Assembly (NCBI GenBank): GCA_964530335.1
Contig: CAZGYG010000016.1
Coordinates: 1 to 40,810 of the forward strand
Source: VGDP01 sp964530335
GTDB taxonomy: Bacteria > Pseudomonadota > Alphaproteobacteria > SP197
Direction: 5' to 3'
Length of the DNA: 40,810 nt
Below are positions 14,033 to 22,904 of this stretch, one piece after another. The translations under genes were made by a program, and so were the position numbers. Below the pieces are notes generated by a model that had not been told where the DNA came from, ran no database searches, and was given only the letters and a program-made list of their open reading frames with translations. Numbering within the stretch: the first letter of the stretch is position 1; every line of letters begins with the position of its first letter.

Positions 14033-16330
14033 ATGAAGTCCTGGCAGATCTCGGTCCTGGTCGGGTTGGTGCTGGTCGCCCTGTTCGGCACCGTGCGCGT
14101 CTGGGATCCGGTGCCGCTCAAGATCATGCGCCTCAAGACCTTCGACATCTTCCAGCGCATGCAGCCCCGGGCGACGGCCGACATGCCCGTGGTCGTGGTC
14201 GACCTCGACGACCCGTCGCTCGCCGCCTATGGACAATGGCCGTGGCCGCGGACCCTGATCGGCGAACTGGTGTCGAAGCTCGCGGCCAGCGGCGCCGCCG
14301 TCGTCGGCCTCGACGTCGTGTTCCCGGAACCCGATCGCACGTCGCCGGACCTCATCGTCGAGCTGTACAAAGGCCTCGATCCCGTGGCGCGCGACGCGCT
14401 GCTGGCATTGCCCTCGAACGACGTGGCGTTCGCGGCGTCGTTCCGCGCCCTGCCGGTGGTGCTGGGACAGTCGACGACGCCCTACGCGAGCCCGCACAAC
14501 GAAGGCCGGCCGCCCGCCACCAAGGCGACCTACGCCTGGAAGAGCGTGCGGCCGATCGGCGACGGCCCGGTCGACGGGCTGCGGTTTCTGCTGCCCAACC
14601 CGGGCACCACGCGCAACCTGCCCGTGCTCGAGGAAGCGGCCGCCGGCATCGCGGTGTTCAACGTCGACGCCGAAGTCGACAGCATCGTGCGCAACGTGCC
14701 GCTGATCTTCCGCGGCGAGAAGGACGTGCTCTATCCCACCCTCGCGGTCGAGATGCTGCGGGTGGCCACGGGCCAGAAAACCGTCGGCGTCAAGTGGGAC
14801 CCGGGAATCGGCATCGTCAGCGTGCTGTTCAAGGGCCTGGAAATTCCGACCGACGAGAAGGGCCGTGTCTGGCTCTATTTCACGCCGTGGACGGCGGAGC
14901 GCAAGAAGGCGGTCTACATACCGGCCAAGGACGTGCTCGACGGCACCGTTGGCCCCGAGCGGCTCAAGGGGCGTTTCGTGCTGCTGGGCACCTCGGCGGT
15001 CGGCCTGCTCGACATCAAGTCGACGCCGCTCGACCCCTTCGTGCCCGGCGTGGACATACACGCGCAGTTGCTCGAAAGCGTGCTGCTCTACACCCAGCAG
15101 CTCTACCAAGCCGGCCAGGCCGAGACCCAGGACCAGCCTTACGAGTTCCAATCGCCGTTCCTGCGCCGGCCCAACGACACCATAGGCGCCGAGCTCGTCA
15201 CTCTGGTCGTGGTCGGCGTGGTGCTCATGATCGCCGTGCCGCTGATCGGCGCGGCGTGGAGCCTGCTGGTGGTGGCCGGCGCGATCGGCGCCGAGCTCGG
15301 CGGCGCCTGGTACTTCTTCAGCCAGCACGGCCTGCTCTACGACATGGTCTATCCGGCGATCACGTCGTTCGTGCTCTACACCGTGCTGACGTACATCAAC
15401 TACGTGCGCGAGCAGTCGCAGAAGCGCCAGGTGCGCCACGCCTTCGGCCAGTACCTGTCGCCCGCGCTGGTCGAGCGGCTCGCCGCCCACCCGGAGCAGC
15501 TGCGGCTCGGCGGCGAGCGCAAGGACATGACCATCATGTTCAGCGACATCAGGGGCTTCACGTCCATATCCGAGGGGTTCAAGACCGACCCGCAGGGCCT
15601 GGTGCGCCTGATCAACCGCTATCTCACGCCGATGACCGACCTGATCACGTCCAAGGACGGCACCATCGACAAGTACATGGGCGATGCGATCATGGCGTTC
15701 TGGAACGCCCCCATCGACGATCCCGATCACGTCCGCCACGCCTGCGACGCGGCCCTGGCCATGCAGGCCAAGACGCTCGAACTCAACCAGGTCCTGAAGG
15801 CCGAGGCGGAAGCGGAGGGGCGCGCCTACGTGCCGATCAAGATCGGGGTCGGGGTCAATTCGGGCGAGGTGTTCGTCGGCAACATGGGGTCGGACCAGCG
15901 CTTCGACTACTCGGTGATCGGCGACGACGTGAACCTGGCCTCGCGTCTGGAGGGACAGACCAAGACCTATGGCGTCGGCATCGTGGTCGGCGAGAACGCC
16001 CGTCAGCGCGCCGACGGTTACGCCCTGCTCGAGCTCGACCTCATACAGGTCAAGGGCAAGAAGGAAGCCGTGCGGGTGTTCACCCTGCTCGGCGACGAAG
16101 GCTTCGGGTCGTCGGCCGAGTTCCAGGAGCTCACGCGCCGGCACGGGGAGATGCTGGATGTCTACCGCCGCCAGGACTGGGCGGCGGCCCGCGCCATCGT
16201 CGCCGACTGCCGCGCGCTCAACGGCGGGCTGAAGTTTCTCTATGACCTCTACGACGAGCGCATCGCGTATTACGAACAGAACCCGCCCGGCGCGGATTGG
16301 GACGGCGTCTTCGTGGCGACTTCGAAGTGA
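14033..16330 (+). CDS. CHASE2-domain membrane adenylate cyclase
   Basis: A 765-residue protein. A first membrane helix (about 5-22) leads into an extracytoplasmic CHASE2 sensor (about 25-340; VVVVDLDDPSLAAYGQWPWPR and VVGLDVVFPEPD are typical). Two to three helices lie at about 380-460, then a cytoplasmic class III cyclase. The metal Asp are D505 (MTIMFSDIRGFTS) and D551 (DKYMGDAIMAFW). The Lys four residues before D551 and Ser in DYSVIGDDVNLASRLE fit ATP use of the class IIIb kind. The family makes cAMP in response to an external cue, unknown here. The ATG has AAGGGG six bases upstream. The gene lies between the exporter operon and the TolC-like gene, so a link to secretion is possible. Confidence 0.92.
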   Translation: MKSWQISVLVGLVLVALFGTVRVWDPVPLKIMRLKTFDIFQRMQPRATADMPVVVVDLDDPSLAAYGQWPWPRTLIGELVSKLAASGAAVVGLDVVFPEPDRTSPDLIVELYKGLDPVARDALLALPSNDVAFAASFRALPVVLGQSTTPYASPHNEGRPPATKATYAWKSVRPIGDGPVDGLRFLLPNPGTTRNLPVLEEAAAGIAVFNVDAEVDSIVRNVPLIFRGEKDVLYPTLAVEMLRVATGQKTVGVKWDPGIGIVSVLFKGLEIPTDEKGRVWLYFTPWTAERKKAVYIPAKDVLDGTVGPERLKGRFVLLGTSAVGLLDIKSTPLDPFVPGVDIHAQLLESVLLYTQQLYQAGQAETQDQPYEFQSPFLRRPNDTIGAELVTLVVVGVVLMIAVPLIGAAWSLLVVAGAIGAELGGAWYFFSQHGLLYDMVYPAITSFVLYTVLTYINYVREQSQKRQVRHAFGQYLSPALVERLAAHPEQLRLGGERKDMTIMFSDIRGFTSISEGFKTDPQGLVRLINRYLTPMTDLITSKDGTIDKYMGDAIMAFWNAPIDDPDHVRHACDAALAMQAKTLELNQVLKAEAEAEGRAYVPIKIGVGVNSGEVFVGNMGSDQRFDYSVIGDDVNLASRLEGQTKTYGVGIVVGENARQRADGYALLELDLIQVKGKKEAVRVFTLLGDEGFGSSAEFQELTRRHGEMLDVYRRQDWAAARAIVADCRALNGGLKFLYDLYDERIAYYEQNPPGADWDGVFVATSK

Positions 16331-16365
16331 GCGCCGCGCCCTCCGCCTAGCCTTGGCGCCGAAGC

Positions 16366-18222
16366 TCAGTCGAACGACCAGCTCCGCGACAGGTTCGCCT
16401 CGAACGAGTCGGGCGATGCGACGTAGGTCGCCGTCGTCGCCTGGGGTTCGGTCGTTTCGGGTTCGGCGTCGAGGGACGAGAACTCGAAGCTCGCGTCGGT
16501 GCCGGACGCCGGCGCGGTTGCCGGCTCCACGCTGGTCGGCTCGACACCAAGTGCGGGCTCGTCGATCGTGGTCTCGACGACCGGTTCGTCCGGCGCGGCC
16601 TCCTCGGTCATGGCCTGTTCGGCCACCGCCTGCTCGGCCACTACCTGTTCAGCCACCGCCTGCTCGGCCACTACCTGTTCAGCCACCGTCTGTTCGGCCA
16701 CCGTCTGTTCGGTCACGGCCTGCTCGGCCACNNNNNNNNNNNNNNNNNNNNNNNNNNNNNNNNNNNNNNNNNNNNNNNNNNNNNNNNNNNNNNNNNNNNN
16801 NNNNNNNNNNNNNNNNNNNNNNNNNNNNNNNGCCTGCTCGGCCACTACCTGCTCGGTCACGGCCTGCTCGGCCACGGCCTGCTCGACCGGAGCGCCGACG
16901 CCGGACAGCGCCAGCATCAAGCCCTCCGCATCGAGCCGCCCCATGGCCAGGAGCACGCGGTACCCCGCGAGGCGCATATCGAAATCCGCGTCCGCCTCGT
17001 TGATCTGGGCGTCGAACACCTCGTTCTGCGCGTCGAGGACGTTGAGGACCGTTTCCTTCCCGGTCTCGCGCAGCGTCACCTGCGCCTGGTGCACCTCGAT
17101 CGCGATGTTGACCGCGTTGCTCAGGAGATCGAGCCGGCGCCGGGCCGTCTCCAGGTTCTCCCACGCCAGGTGAACGTCCTCGACGACCTTCTGGTCGACG
17201 AAGTTGCGGTTGTCCATGGTGGCGGCGAACTGGTACGCGGCCTCGGCCACGGTGGCGCGCGTCGAGAAGCCCGAGAACAGCTCCCAGGTTCCGCGCACCA
17301 GCACCGAATGGTCGCGGCGCACGCTTTCGACGCCGTCGACGTTGTCCTCGTAGTTGAGTTTGCCGACCAGGTCGATGCGCGGGAAGTACTCGGACCGCGC
17401 GGTGCGCCGGCGCTGCTGGGCGATGCTGATCAGGTTCTCGCTGTTGAGCAACTCGGGGTTCTCGGCCAGCGCCGCCGCGACCGCGTCATCGACGCTCTCC
17501 GGCAGCAGGCCCGCGGCGATCTCCGGCACGGTCATCGCGTCGGTCTCCGGCGCGTGGCCGAAGACCTGGATGTAGCGGGTGACCGAATTGGCGAGCTCGC
17601 CTTCGAAAGCGACCCGGCGCTCGCGCGCGATCGACAGCCGGGCCTTGGATTTCAGCACGTCGAGCGCGATGCCCGAGCCGCGCAGGACGCGCTCGTTTTC
17701 CAGGTTGAGCTGGGTCTTGATGACCTCTTCGTTCTGGCTGGCGAGATCGACCAGGCGGCGGTTGCGCAGCATGTCGATGTACGCCGTGACGCCTTCGAAG
17801 ATCACGTTCTGCGTGGCGTTGTCGAGCCGGATTTCCGAGCCCGTCTTGTTCAGCTTGGCGGTGTTGTAATCGGCGCTGGTCCGAAAGCCGTCGAACAGGT
17901 TCTCGGTGATGGTGAGCGTGCCCCGGGTGCGCGCGGTGCCGAGGTGCTCGGCGTTCGGAGCGGACGCGCGCCGGGCCGGGCTGTCGGTCGATTCGTAGCC
18001 GTAGTCGCCGTTGACCTCGACCTTCGGGAGGTAGCCGGAGAACGCCCGGTTGATGCCCTCCTCGGACGCCGAAACCTGGTTGCGCAGGCCCTTGAGTTGG
18101 GGGTGGTTGCGCAGGAGATACGCGACCTCATCCTCGAGCGGCAGGGCCGATGCCTCAGAGCCCGTCAGCGCGAGCACCGCCACCGCGGCCACCACGCCAA
18201 ACCGCAATCCGCCATGCGACAT
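16366..18222 (-). CDS. tolC: TolC-family outer-membrane channel with repetitive C-terminal tail (contains assembly gap)
   Basis: MSHGGLRFGVVAAVAVLALTGSEASA is a signal peptide with a GGGGGG Shine-Dalgarno-like stretch upstream. Residues to about 430 are a complete TolC/OEP protein in two similar halves: LLRNHPQLKGLRNQV ... SGYLPKVEVNGDYGYES, then AALAENPELLNSEN ... TARSEYFPRIDLVGKLNYE, and VLDAQNEVFDAQ near the end. It should complete the type I exporter of the HlyD-like and ABC proteins. A long extra tail follows, made of VAEQ-type pentapeptide repeats and an acidic Pro/Thr/Glu-rich segment ending SRSWSFD. Within the tail lie 100 N, so the true length and frame continuity are unknown; with 100 N counted it is 618 residues. 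Confidence 0.85.
   Translation of the reverse strand: MSHGGLRFGVVAAVAVLALTGSEASALPLEDEVAYLLRNHPQLKGLRNQVSASEEGINRAFSGYLPKVEVNGDYGYESTDSPARRASAPNAEHLGTARTRGTLTITENLFDGFRTSADYNTAKLNKTGSEIRLDNATQNVIFEGVTAYIDMLRNRRLVDLASQNEEVIKTQLNLENERVLRGSGIALDVLKSKARLSIARERRVAFEGELANSVTRYIQVFGHAPETDAMTVPEIAAGLLPESVDDAVAAALAENPELLNSENLISIAQQRRRTARSEYFPRIDLVGKLNYEDNVDGVESVRRDHSVLVRGTWELFSGFSTRATVAEAAYQFAATMDNRNFVDQKVVEDVHLAWENLETARRRLDLLSNAVNIAIEVHQAQVTLRETGKETVLNVLDAQNEVFDAQINEADADFDMRLAGYRVLLAMGRLDAEGLMLALSGVGAPVEQAVAEQAVTEQVVAEQXXXXXXXXXXXXXXXXXXXXXXXXXXXXXXXXXXVAEQAVTEQTVAEQTVAEQVVAEQAVAEQVVAEQAVAEQAMTEEAAPDEPVVETTIDEPALGVEPTSVEPATAPASGTDASFEFSSLDAEPETTEPQATTATYVASPDSFEANLSRSWSFD
16610..16885 (-). repeat. 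15-bp tandem repeat coding for (A/V/T)V(A/T)EQ pentapeptides
   Basis: At least twelve visible copies of a 15-base unit code for VAEQA, VTEQT, VAEQV and close variants in the TolC-like tail. Units on both sides of the N run belong to the same series, so the gap almost certainly hides more copies. The period is an exact multiple of three, so copy-number change keeps the frame. Confidence 0.88.
16732..16831. other. Assembly gap (100 N)
   Basis: Exactly 100 N, the usual placeholder for a scaffold gap of unknown size. It falls inside the tandem repeat, which explains why the assembler failed there. The real sequence may be longer or shorter. Confidence 0.99.
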
Positions 18223-18319
18223 GGCACCCCCCACGACCAGCCCCCGCGCGGCCGTGCGGGGCCGCGAACCGGGCGAGTCTAACACATCGCCACGGCTCGT
18301 AAAGCAATCCCAGCCGGGG

Positions 18320-19600
18320 TCAGGCGTCGAGTGTCAGGTTCGTCTTGGGCACCGCGATGCAGGTCAGGCACGAACCGGCCTCGGGCGTCGCCCCGGGCGG
18401 GTTGACGTAGGCGATCTCGCCCGCCTTGATCGCGGTGAGGCAGGTGCCGCAATTCCCCGCCCGGCAGCCGAAATCGATGACGACGCCGTGCTCCTCGGCG
18501 AAGTCGAGCAGCGAGGCCGAAGCGGTCGACCAGGCGAACGCCTTGCCGGACTTCGCGAACCTGACCTCGAGCCCGCCCGCGGCGGCCGCCTCGGCCGTGG
18601 CGTGCTGGACCGTGGGCGTGCGCTTGACCGTGGCCGGGCCGAAGGCCTCGAAGTGGATGGCGGCCTCGGGCACGCCCCAAGCCTCGAGCCCGCCGACCAG
18701 GGATTCCATGAACGGCGGCGGACCGCACAAGTAGTACTCGTAGTTGCTGGACGGCAGCAGCGACTTGAACAGATCGATCGAGACGCGACCGGCGTGGTCG
18801 TAGTCGCGCCCCGCCACGTCGTGGTCCGGACGCGGGTCCGAATAGCAGACGTGCAGACGGACGTTGTCGTGCTCCTTGCGGATGCGCGCGAAGTGATCGC
18901 GCATGATGTGCTCGGCGCCATTGCGGCAACCGTAGAAGAACCAGGTCTCGCGCTGGGAGCCGGATTCGCAGATGTCGTTGAGCATGCTGAGCACCGGGGT
19001 GAGCCCGACGCCGCCGCCGATGAGCACCACCGGATGCGACTTGGTCGTGTCGAGGAAGAAATGGCCGCCCGGCGCCTTGGCGTCGACGATGTCCCCTTCG
19101 TCGAGGTGGTCGTGGAAGAACGACGACGACAGCCCCGGGGCCATGTCGGGCTTGTCGCGCGGCGGCGGCAGCTTCTTGATCGAAACCCGGTAGTAGTCCG
19201 GGTGCCTGGGGCTGTCCGACAACGAGTAGCAGCGGACCACCGGCTTGGCCTGGCCCGGGACGTGGAGCTGGAACGTCAGGTACTGGCCGGGCTCGAACGG
19301 CGGCAGCGGCTTGCGGTCGTGCGGCTGCAGGTAGAACGAGCAGATGCCGCCGCCTTCCTGCCGCTTGCGCACGATCTCGAACTTGCGGAAGCCGTTCCAC
19401 GAACCTTCCGTGCGCCGTGCCGCGAGCCGGCGGCGGTCCATGACCACGTCCAAGTTGGCCCGCAGCAACGCCGCCTCCGCCGTGGCGGTGCGCTCGATCG
19501 CGGAGGAGTCACGGGCGTGGCCGACGAGCAGCACCGCGACGTAAGCCGTGGTGACCAGCAGGAACAGGATCGCGACGGCGGGGATGAGATGGTCGAGCAT
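18320..19600 (-). CDS. Membrane-anchored NAD(P)H:FAD:[2Fe-2S] oxidoreductase
   Basis: A 426-residue protein. Residues 5-26 form one membrane helix. The FAD domain follows with RCYSLSD (123-129), then the NAD(P) domain with VVLIGGGVGLTPVLSML (GGGVGLTP 195-202) and YYLCGPPPFME. The C-terminus is a plant-type ferredoxin: C379, C384, C387 in CRAGNCGTC and the fourth ligand in SCLTC (C414). The order resembles Hcr, NqrF and flavohaemoglobin-type reductases. It would take electrons from NAD(P)H in the cytoplasm, or return them. The ATG has GAGGG five bases upstream and is 7 bp past the barrel gene, making it the last gene of the seven-gene redox operon. Confidence 0.9.
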   Translation of the reverse strand: MLDHLIPAVAILFLLVTTAYVAVLLVGHARDSSAIERTATAEAALLRANLDVVMDRRRLAARRTEGSWNGFRKFEIVRKRQEGGGICSFYLQPHDRKPLPPFEPGQYLTFQLHVPGQAKPVVRCYSLSDSPRHPDYYRVSIKKLPPPRDKPDMAPGLSSSFFHDHLDEGDIVDAKAPGGHFFLDTTKSHPVVLIGGGVGLTPVLSMLNDICESGSQRETWFFYGCRNGAEHIMRDHFARIRKEHDNVRLHVCYSDPRPDHDVAGRDYDHAGRVSIDLFKSLLPSSNYEYYLCGPPPFMESLVGGLEAWGVPEAAIHFEAFGPATVKRTPTVQHATAEAAAAGGLEVRFAKSGKAFAWSTASASLLDFAEEHGVVIDFGCRAGNCGTCLTAIKAGEIAYVNPPGATPEAGSCLTCIAVPKTNLTLDA

Positions 19601-19607
19601 CGCGCCC

Positions 19608-21149
19608 TCAGAACTTGCGCCGGACCTCGAGGCGGGCGCCGCGGACGTCGGCAACGCCCTCGCGCCAGCCATAGATGGCGTCGGCGCGCACGATCCACGC
19701 CTTGGTGATGGGAATCTGGTAGCGCAGGCCCACGGCGTATTCGTCGTCGAACGCCGGGCGGCCGGGCTCGCCACGACCGCCCATGACCTGGTTGGTCGCG
19801 AACTCGACGACGATCTGCTGGTCGAAGGCGAACAGGTACTCGAGGCCGATGGCGCCGCCCCAGGTATCGTTGCCCGAATCGTCGAGCTTGGGGAACTGGG
19901 TGATCGCGTCGGTCTCGAAGCTGAGGCCCGTGTTCTTCAGGATGCCGCGCGCCTGCTGGCCCAGACCCTGGGGCCGGTCGAACCCGGCGAACAGGTTGAG
20001 GTAGGGCACGATGGTCGCGGGCTCGTTGACGATCAGCGAGTTCTCGGCGAACAGCGCGACGCCGTCGGCGGTCTGCGGCACGCCCGGGTCGGTGTCCTGG
20101 CCGACGTTCCAGATGACGCGCAGGCTGTTGTTGATCCGGTTGAAGTATCGCTTGGTGAACGCCGCCGTCAGGTTGTGGTAGCTGAACTGGTCGAGCCGGC
20201 CTTCGCCGTCGGAGTAGCCGTAGCCGAGCTCCCAGTAGCCTTCGGTCGCCTCGATGAACGCGGTGGCGCCGTACACGTTGACGCCGTGCTGGGCGTTGGC
20301 TCCGGCGCCGTCGCGGAACGCGCGCGAATCGACCTCGTCGAAGAACGCGAACGCGGTCAAGTCCATGTTGGAGATGTCGAGCGCAGGGCTGTTGCGGGAC
20401 GGCACGGTCAGCGCGCCGCCGATCGCCGCGTCCTCGAGCCAGATGCCGTTCTGCAGCAGCATGGGCATCAAGCCCACGGCGAACGGCAGGTCGATGGTGT
20501 TCTCCTCGCCGGTCAGGCCCATGGCGATCGGGCCCACGTCGCCTTCGAAGAACAGGGTCTGGATCTCGTGGGTCAGGGCCTCGTTGCAGTTGTCGTCGTC
20601 GTCGTCGCCGAACATCTCGCAGCGCGTGAACGCGCCGTCGTGGTCGAGCGGGCGGAAGAACATGTGGACCCGTTCGGTCGAGGTGATCTGGAAGTCGACG
20701 TCGAGGTTGAGCCGCACGGCGAGCTGGCCGAGCTCGGTCGCGCCGTTGTCGGCGTAGCCGAGCACCGTCTGCACGTCGCCGTAGACGTAGAGCCTGGGGA
20801 TGACCGGGTTCTTGTCACCGAGGAAGGTGTAGGCCGGCCGGAACGGACCGGCGGTGTAGATTTCGCGCCCGAGTTCGAGCAACGGGCGCGGCGCCACGAC
20901 CTCGCGCTTGCCGCCGTAGATGCCGATCTGGGCCTCGATGTCGTAGGGCTTGTCCTGGTAGGTCGGATCGGGGCTGAAAACCTCGGGATCGTGTTCGACC
21001 GGGCTCGCCTCGGGCGACATTTCGGGCGCCACGTCCTCGTCGGCCAGCGCCGGCCCCAGGCCGACGACGAAGCCGAGCACGGCCGCCCCGAGCGCGGCCC
21101 GAACACCCTCGCGGAGCCGCGGCGCGGCGTGCCTCCTGGTCCCCCCCAT
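19608..21149 (-). CDS. Predicted outer-membrane beta-barrel protein of the redox operon
   Basis: A 513-residue protein with a signal peptide (hydrophobic ALGAAVLGFVVGLG, cleavage near ALA/DED). The rest alternates polar and hydrophobic residues with many aromatic strands (LYVYGDVQTVLGYAD, YWELGYGYSDGEGR, YAVGLRYQIPITKAW) and ends in Phe (VRRKF), the outer-membrane assembly signal. I do not recognise a specific family; it is not obviously MtrB-like. A loop has two Cys flanking five Asp (C177 ... C188, D182-D186). Lying between multiheme cytochrome genes and the reductase gene, it may house or contact a cytochrome or admit the terminal substrate; this is inference. Confidence 0.7.
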   Translation of the reverse strand: MGGTRRHAAPRLREGVRAALGAAVLGFVVGLGPALADEDVAPEMSPEASPVEHDPEVFSPDPTYQDKPYDIEAQIGIYGGKREVVAPRPLLELGREIYTAGPFRPAYTFLGDKNPVIPRLYVYGDVQTVLGYADNGATELGQLAVRLNLDVDFQITSTERVHMFFRPLDHDGAFTRCEMFGDDDDDNCNEALTHEIQTLFFEGDVGPIAMGLTGEENTIDLPFAVGLMPMLLQNGIWLEDAAIGGALTVPSRNSPALDISNMDLTAFAFFDEVDSRAFRDGAGANAQHGVNVYGATAFIEATEGYWELGYGYSDGEGRLDQFSYHNLTAAFTKRYFNRINNSLRVIWNVGQDTDPGVPQTADGVALFAENSLIVNEPATIVPYLNLFAGFDRPQGLGQQARGILKNTGLSFETDAITQFPKLDDSGNDTWGGAIGLEYLFAFDQQIVVEFATNQVMGGRGEPGRPAFDDEYAVGLRYQIPITKAWIVRADAIYGWREGVADVRGARLEVRRKF

Positions 21150-21159
21150 GGCCGCGCTC

Positions 21160-22899
21160 CTACCTCACCTCGAATTCGACGGTATAGGGGTGGATGTCGA
21201 GCATCCACTCGTTCATGGCCTGCTCCATCTCGCTCGTCGCCTCGACGAAGCGCATGAAATAGATCGGCTCCGCGCGGCTACGCAGGCGAACAGCCAACCG
21301 GTATGTGCCGGGCTCGACGATGAGCTCGCCCGGTACCGAGTAGTCCGCCTCGCGCACGCCGAGCGGCGGGATCGAGCGCGCCTCCATGCGCACGAACGGC
21401 GGATGGTTGAGCACGGTCGTCGGCACGCCGGCCGGGCGCAGGAACGGCAGCTGGTCGACGTCGAGGTTGATGGGCAGCGACATCTCGCGCTCGGTGCCCT
21501 TGACGTTGGTGGTCAGGAACTTGGACTGCAGGTTGACGAGCTGGCTGTCGGCCGGAAGCCGGCCCTCGAGCACGTCGACCGAGCGCAAATCGGCCATGTC
21601 GCCGATCGAATCGACGTAGCCGGTTTCCCAGATCGTCTGGCCGTCAGGGTCGACCAGCGCGACGTTGAGCCAGATCTCCGGCTGGGCGCCGAGCGAGCCC
21701 GACGGCAGGTTGTGGCCGGGATTGGTGTTGGTGATGCGGTAGACGAAGTCGAGCGACCGGCCGACCGTGGGCGTGCCCTCGAAGAACGGCCCGTCGATGC
21801 GCGAGCCGTTGGCCATGACGCGCTGGCGCAGCTCCTGGCGGGCCAGGTTGGCCTCGACGTTGTCGTCGATGACCAGGCGCGCGTCCTCGCGGTCGAAGCG
21901 GTCCGACCAGACCTCGGGGAACGCGACCTCGATATCCCCGGCCTCGACGGCGTCCTCGAAATCCGAGTTGCCCCAGCCGGCGCGGAAGTCGAACTGGAGC
22001 CATTCCTCGATCGTCCACGGATCGGCGTCGGCGTTGTGCGGGAAGATGCCCGGGTGCGCGATCGAATAGCCGGGACCGGCGAAGGAATGGTCGTGGTGGA
22101 CGCGCGTCTCGTCGACCGGCTCGCCGTTGACCACGGCGACCGGCCCGGTGGCGAAGCCCGAGGCCCGCCCGGGGTCGCTGCTCATGTGGCAATCCTGGCA
22201 GGTGACGCCCTCGGCCGCCGCCGGCGAGGCGCGGTACTGGTCCCACACGACCTCGAGCTTGATGCCGAGGTTGACCGCGACCTGGTGGCACGAGGCGCAG
22301 AACTCGGACTTCGAGAGCTGCTCGAGCAGGATGCCCTCGGTGTGGATCTTGGTGCCGCGCTCGTCCGGGCTGGTCGCGACCTTCCAATAGTCCTTGTCCT
22401 CGATGACCAGGGCGACGCCCGCGCCGCCGATGTTGCCGTAGACCGGCTGGTGGATGTCGCCCGGTATGATGCGCCGCTCGCCGTTGGTGCCGCGCGCGTA
22501 CTGCTCGGCGACCCGGTGACACGAGATGCAGGTCACGCCTTCCCGGCTGATCTGGCTGCGCTCCCACAGCGCCGCCCAGCGCGCCTCGCCGAGCGCGGTG
22601 CCGCCGCTCTGGTGGCAGCGCACGCAGAACGTGCCGATGGTGCCGCTGGTCAGGTCGTTGATCTTCTGCTCGAACTTGTGGAACACCGGCGAGATCGCGG
22701 CGTAGGCGTGGTTCGACGTGCGCCATTCGTCATAGATCTGAGCGTGGCAGGTTTGGCACTGCGCGGCCGTCGGGTACGCCTCCTCGGTCAACAGCTCGGC
22801 GTGCGGATCGGCCTCCTCGGCGTCGGCGCGCGCACCCGGGGCCCAGGTCGCAACCACGGCCAGGCCGAGCGCGGCAAGCAGGCTGGCGGTACGGTTCAT
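21160..22899 (-). CDS. Periplasmic pentaheme cytochrome c (cytochrome c554-like)
   Basis: A 579-residue protein with a signal peptide (LLAALGLAVVATWAPGARA). Five CXXCH sites lie in the first half: 48-52 (CQTCH), 92-96 (CVRCH), 124-128 (CISCH), 201-205 (CASCH) and 234-238 (CQDCH). The setting YPTAAQCQTCHAQIYDEWRTS is typical of the cytochrome c554 family, and nearby His could be distal ligands. The second half, about 300 residues, has no heme site and looks beta-rich, perhaps a docking domain. The gene follows the decaheme gene by 5 bp and precedes the barrel gene by 10 bp, so it is expressed with them. Whether it is only an electron carrier or a terminal reductase cannot be told. Confidence 0.88.
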   Translation of the reverse strand: MNRTASLLAALGLAVVATWAPGARADAEEADPHAELLTEEAYPTAAQCQTCHAQIYDEWRTSNHAYAAISPVFHKFEQKINDLTSGTIGTFCVRCHQSGGTALGEARWAALWERSQISREGVTCISCHRVAEQYARGTNGERRIIPGDIHQPVYGNIGGAGVALVIEDKDYWKVATSPDERGTKIHTEGILLEQLSKSEFCASCHQVAVNLGIKLEVVWDQYRASPAAAEGVTCQDCHMSSDPGRASGFATGPVAVVNGEPVDETRVHHDHSFAGPGYSIAHPGIFPHNADADPWTIEEWLQFDFRAGWGNSDFEDAVEAGDIEVAFPEVWSDRFDREDARLVIDDNVEANLARQELRQRVMANGSRIDGPFFEGTPTVGRSLDFVYRITNTNPGHNLPSGSLGAQPEIWLNVALVDPDGQTIWETGYVDSIGDMADLRSVDVLEGRLPADSQLVNLQSKFLTTNVKGTEREMSLPINLDVDQLPFLRPAGVPTTVLNHPPFVRMEARSIPPLGVREADYSVPGELIVEPGTYRLAVRLRSRAEPIYFMRFVEATSEMEQAMNEWMLDIHPYTVEFEVR

Positions 22900-22904
22900 C
22901 GTCG

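Noticed and set aside
13910..16144. A 744-codon minus-strand open frame
   Set aside because: It is antisense to the CHASE2 cyclase, which has every expected domain and catalytic residue.
16610..16885. Possible CRISPR-like or regulatory repeat array
   Set aside because: The 15-base units are contiguous without spacers, stay in frame and code for a pentapeptide in the TolC-like tail.
10852..18222. RTX or other substrate of the type I exporter
   Set aside because: No Gly/Asp nonapeptide repeats or other likely substrate gene is present in the window; it may be elsewhere in the genome.
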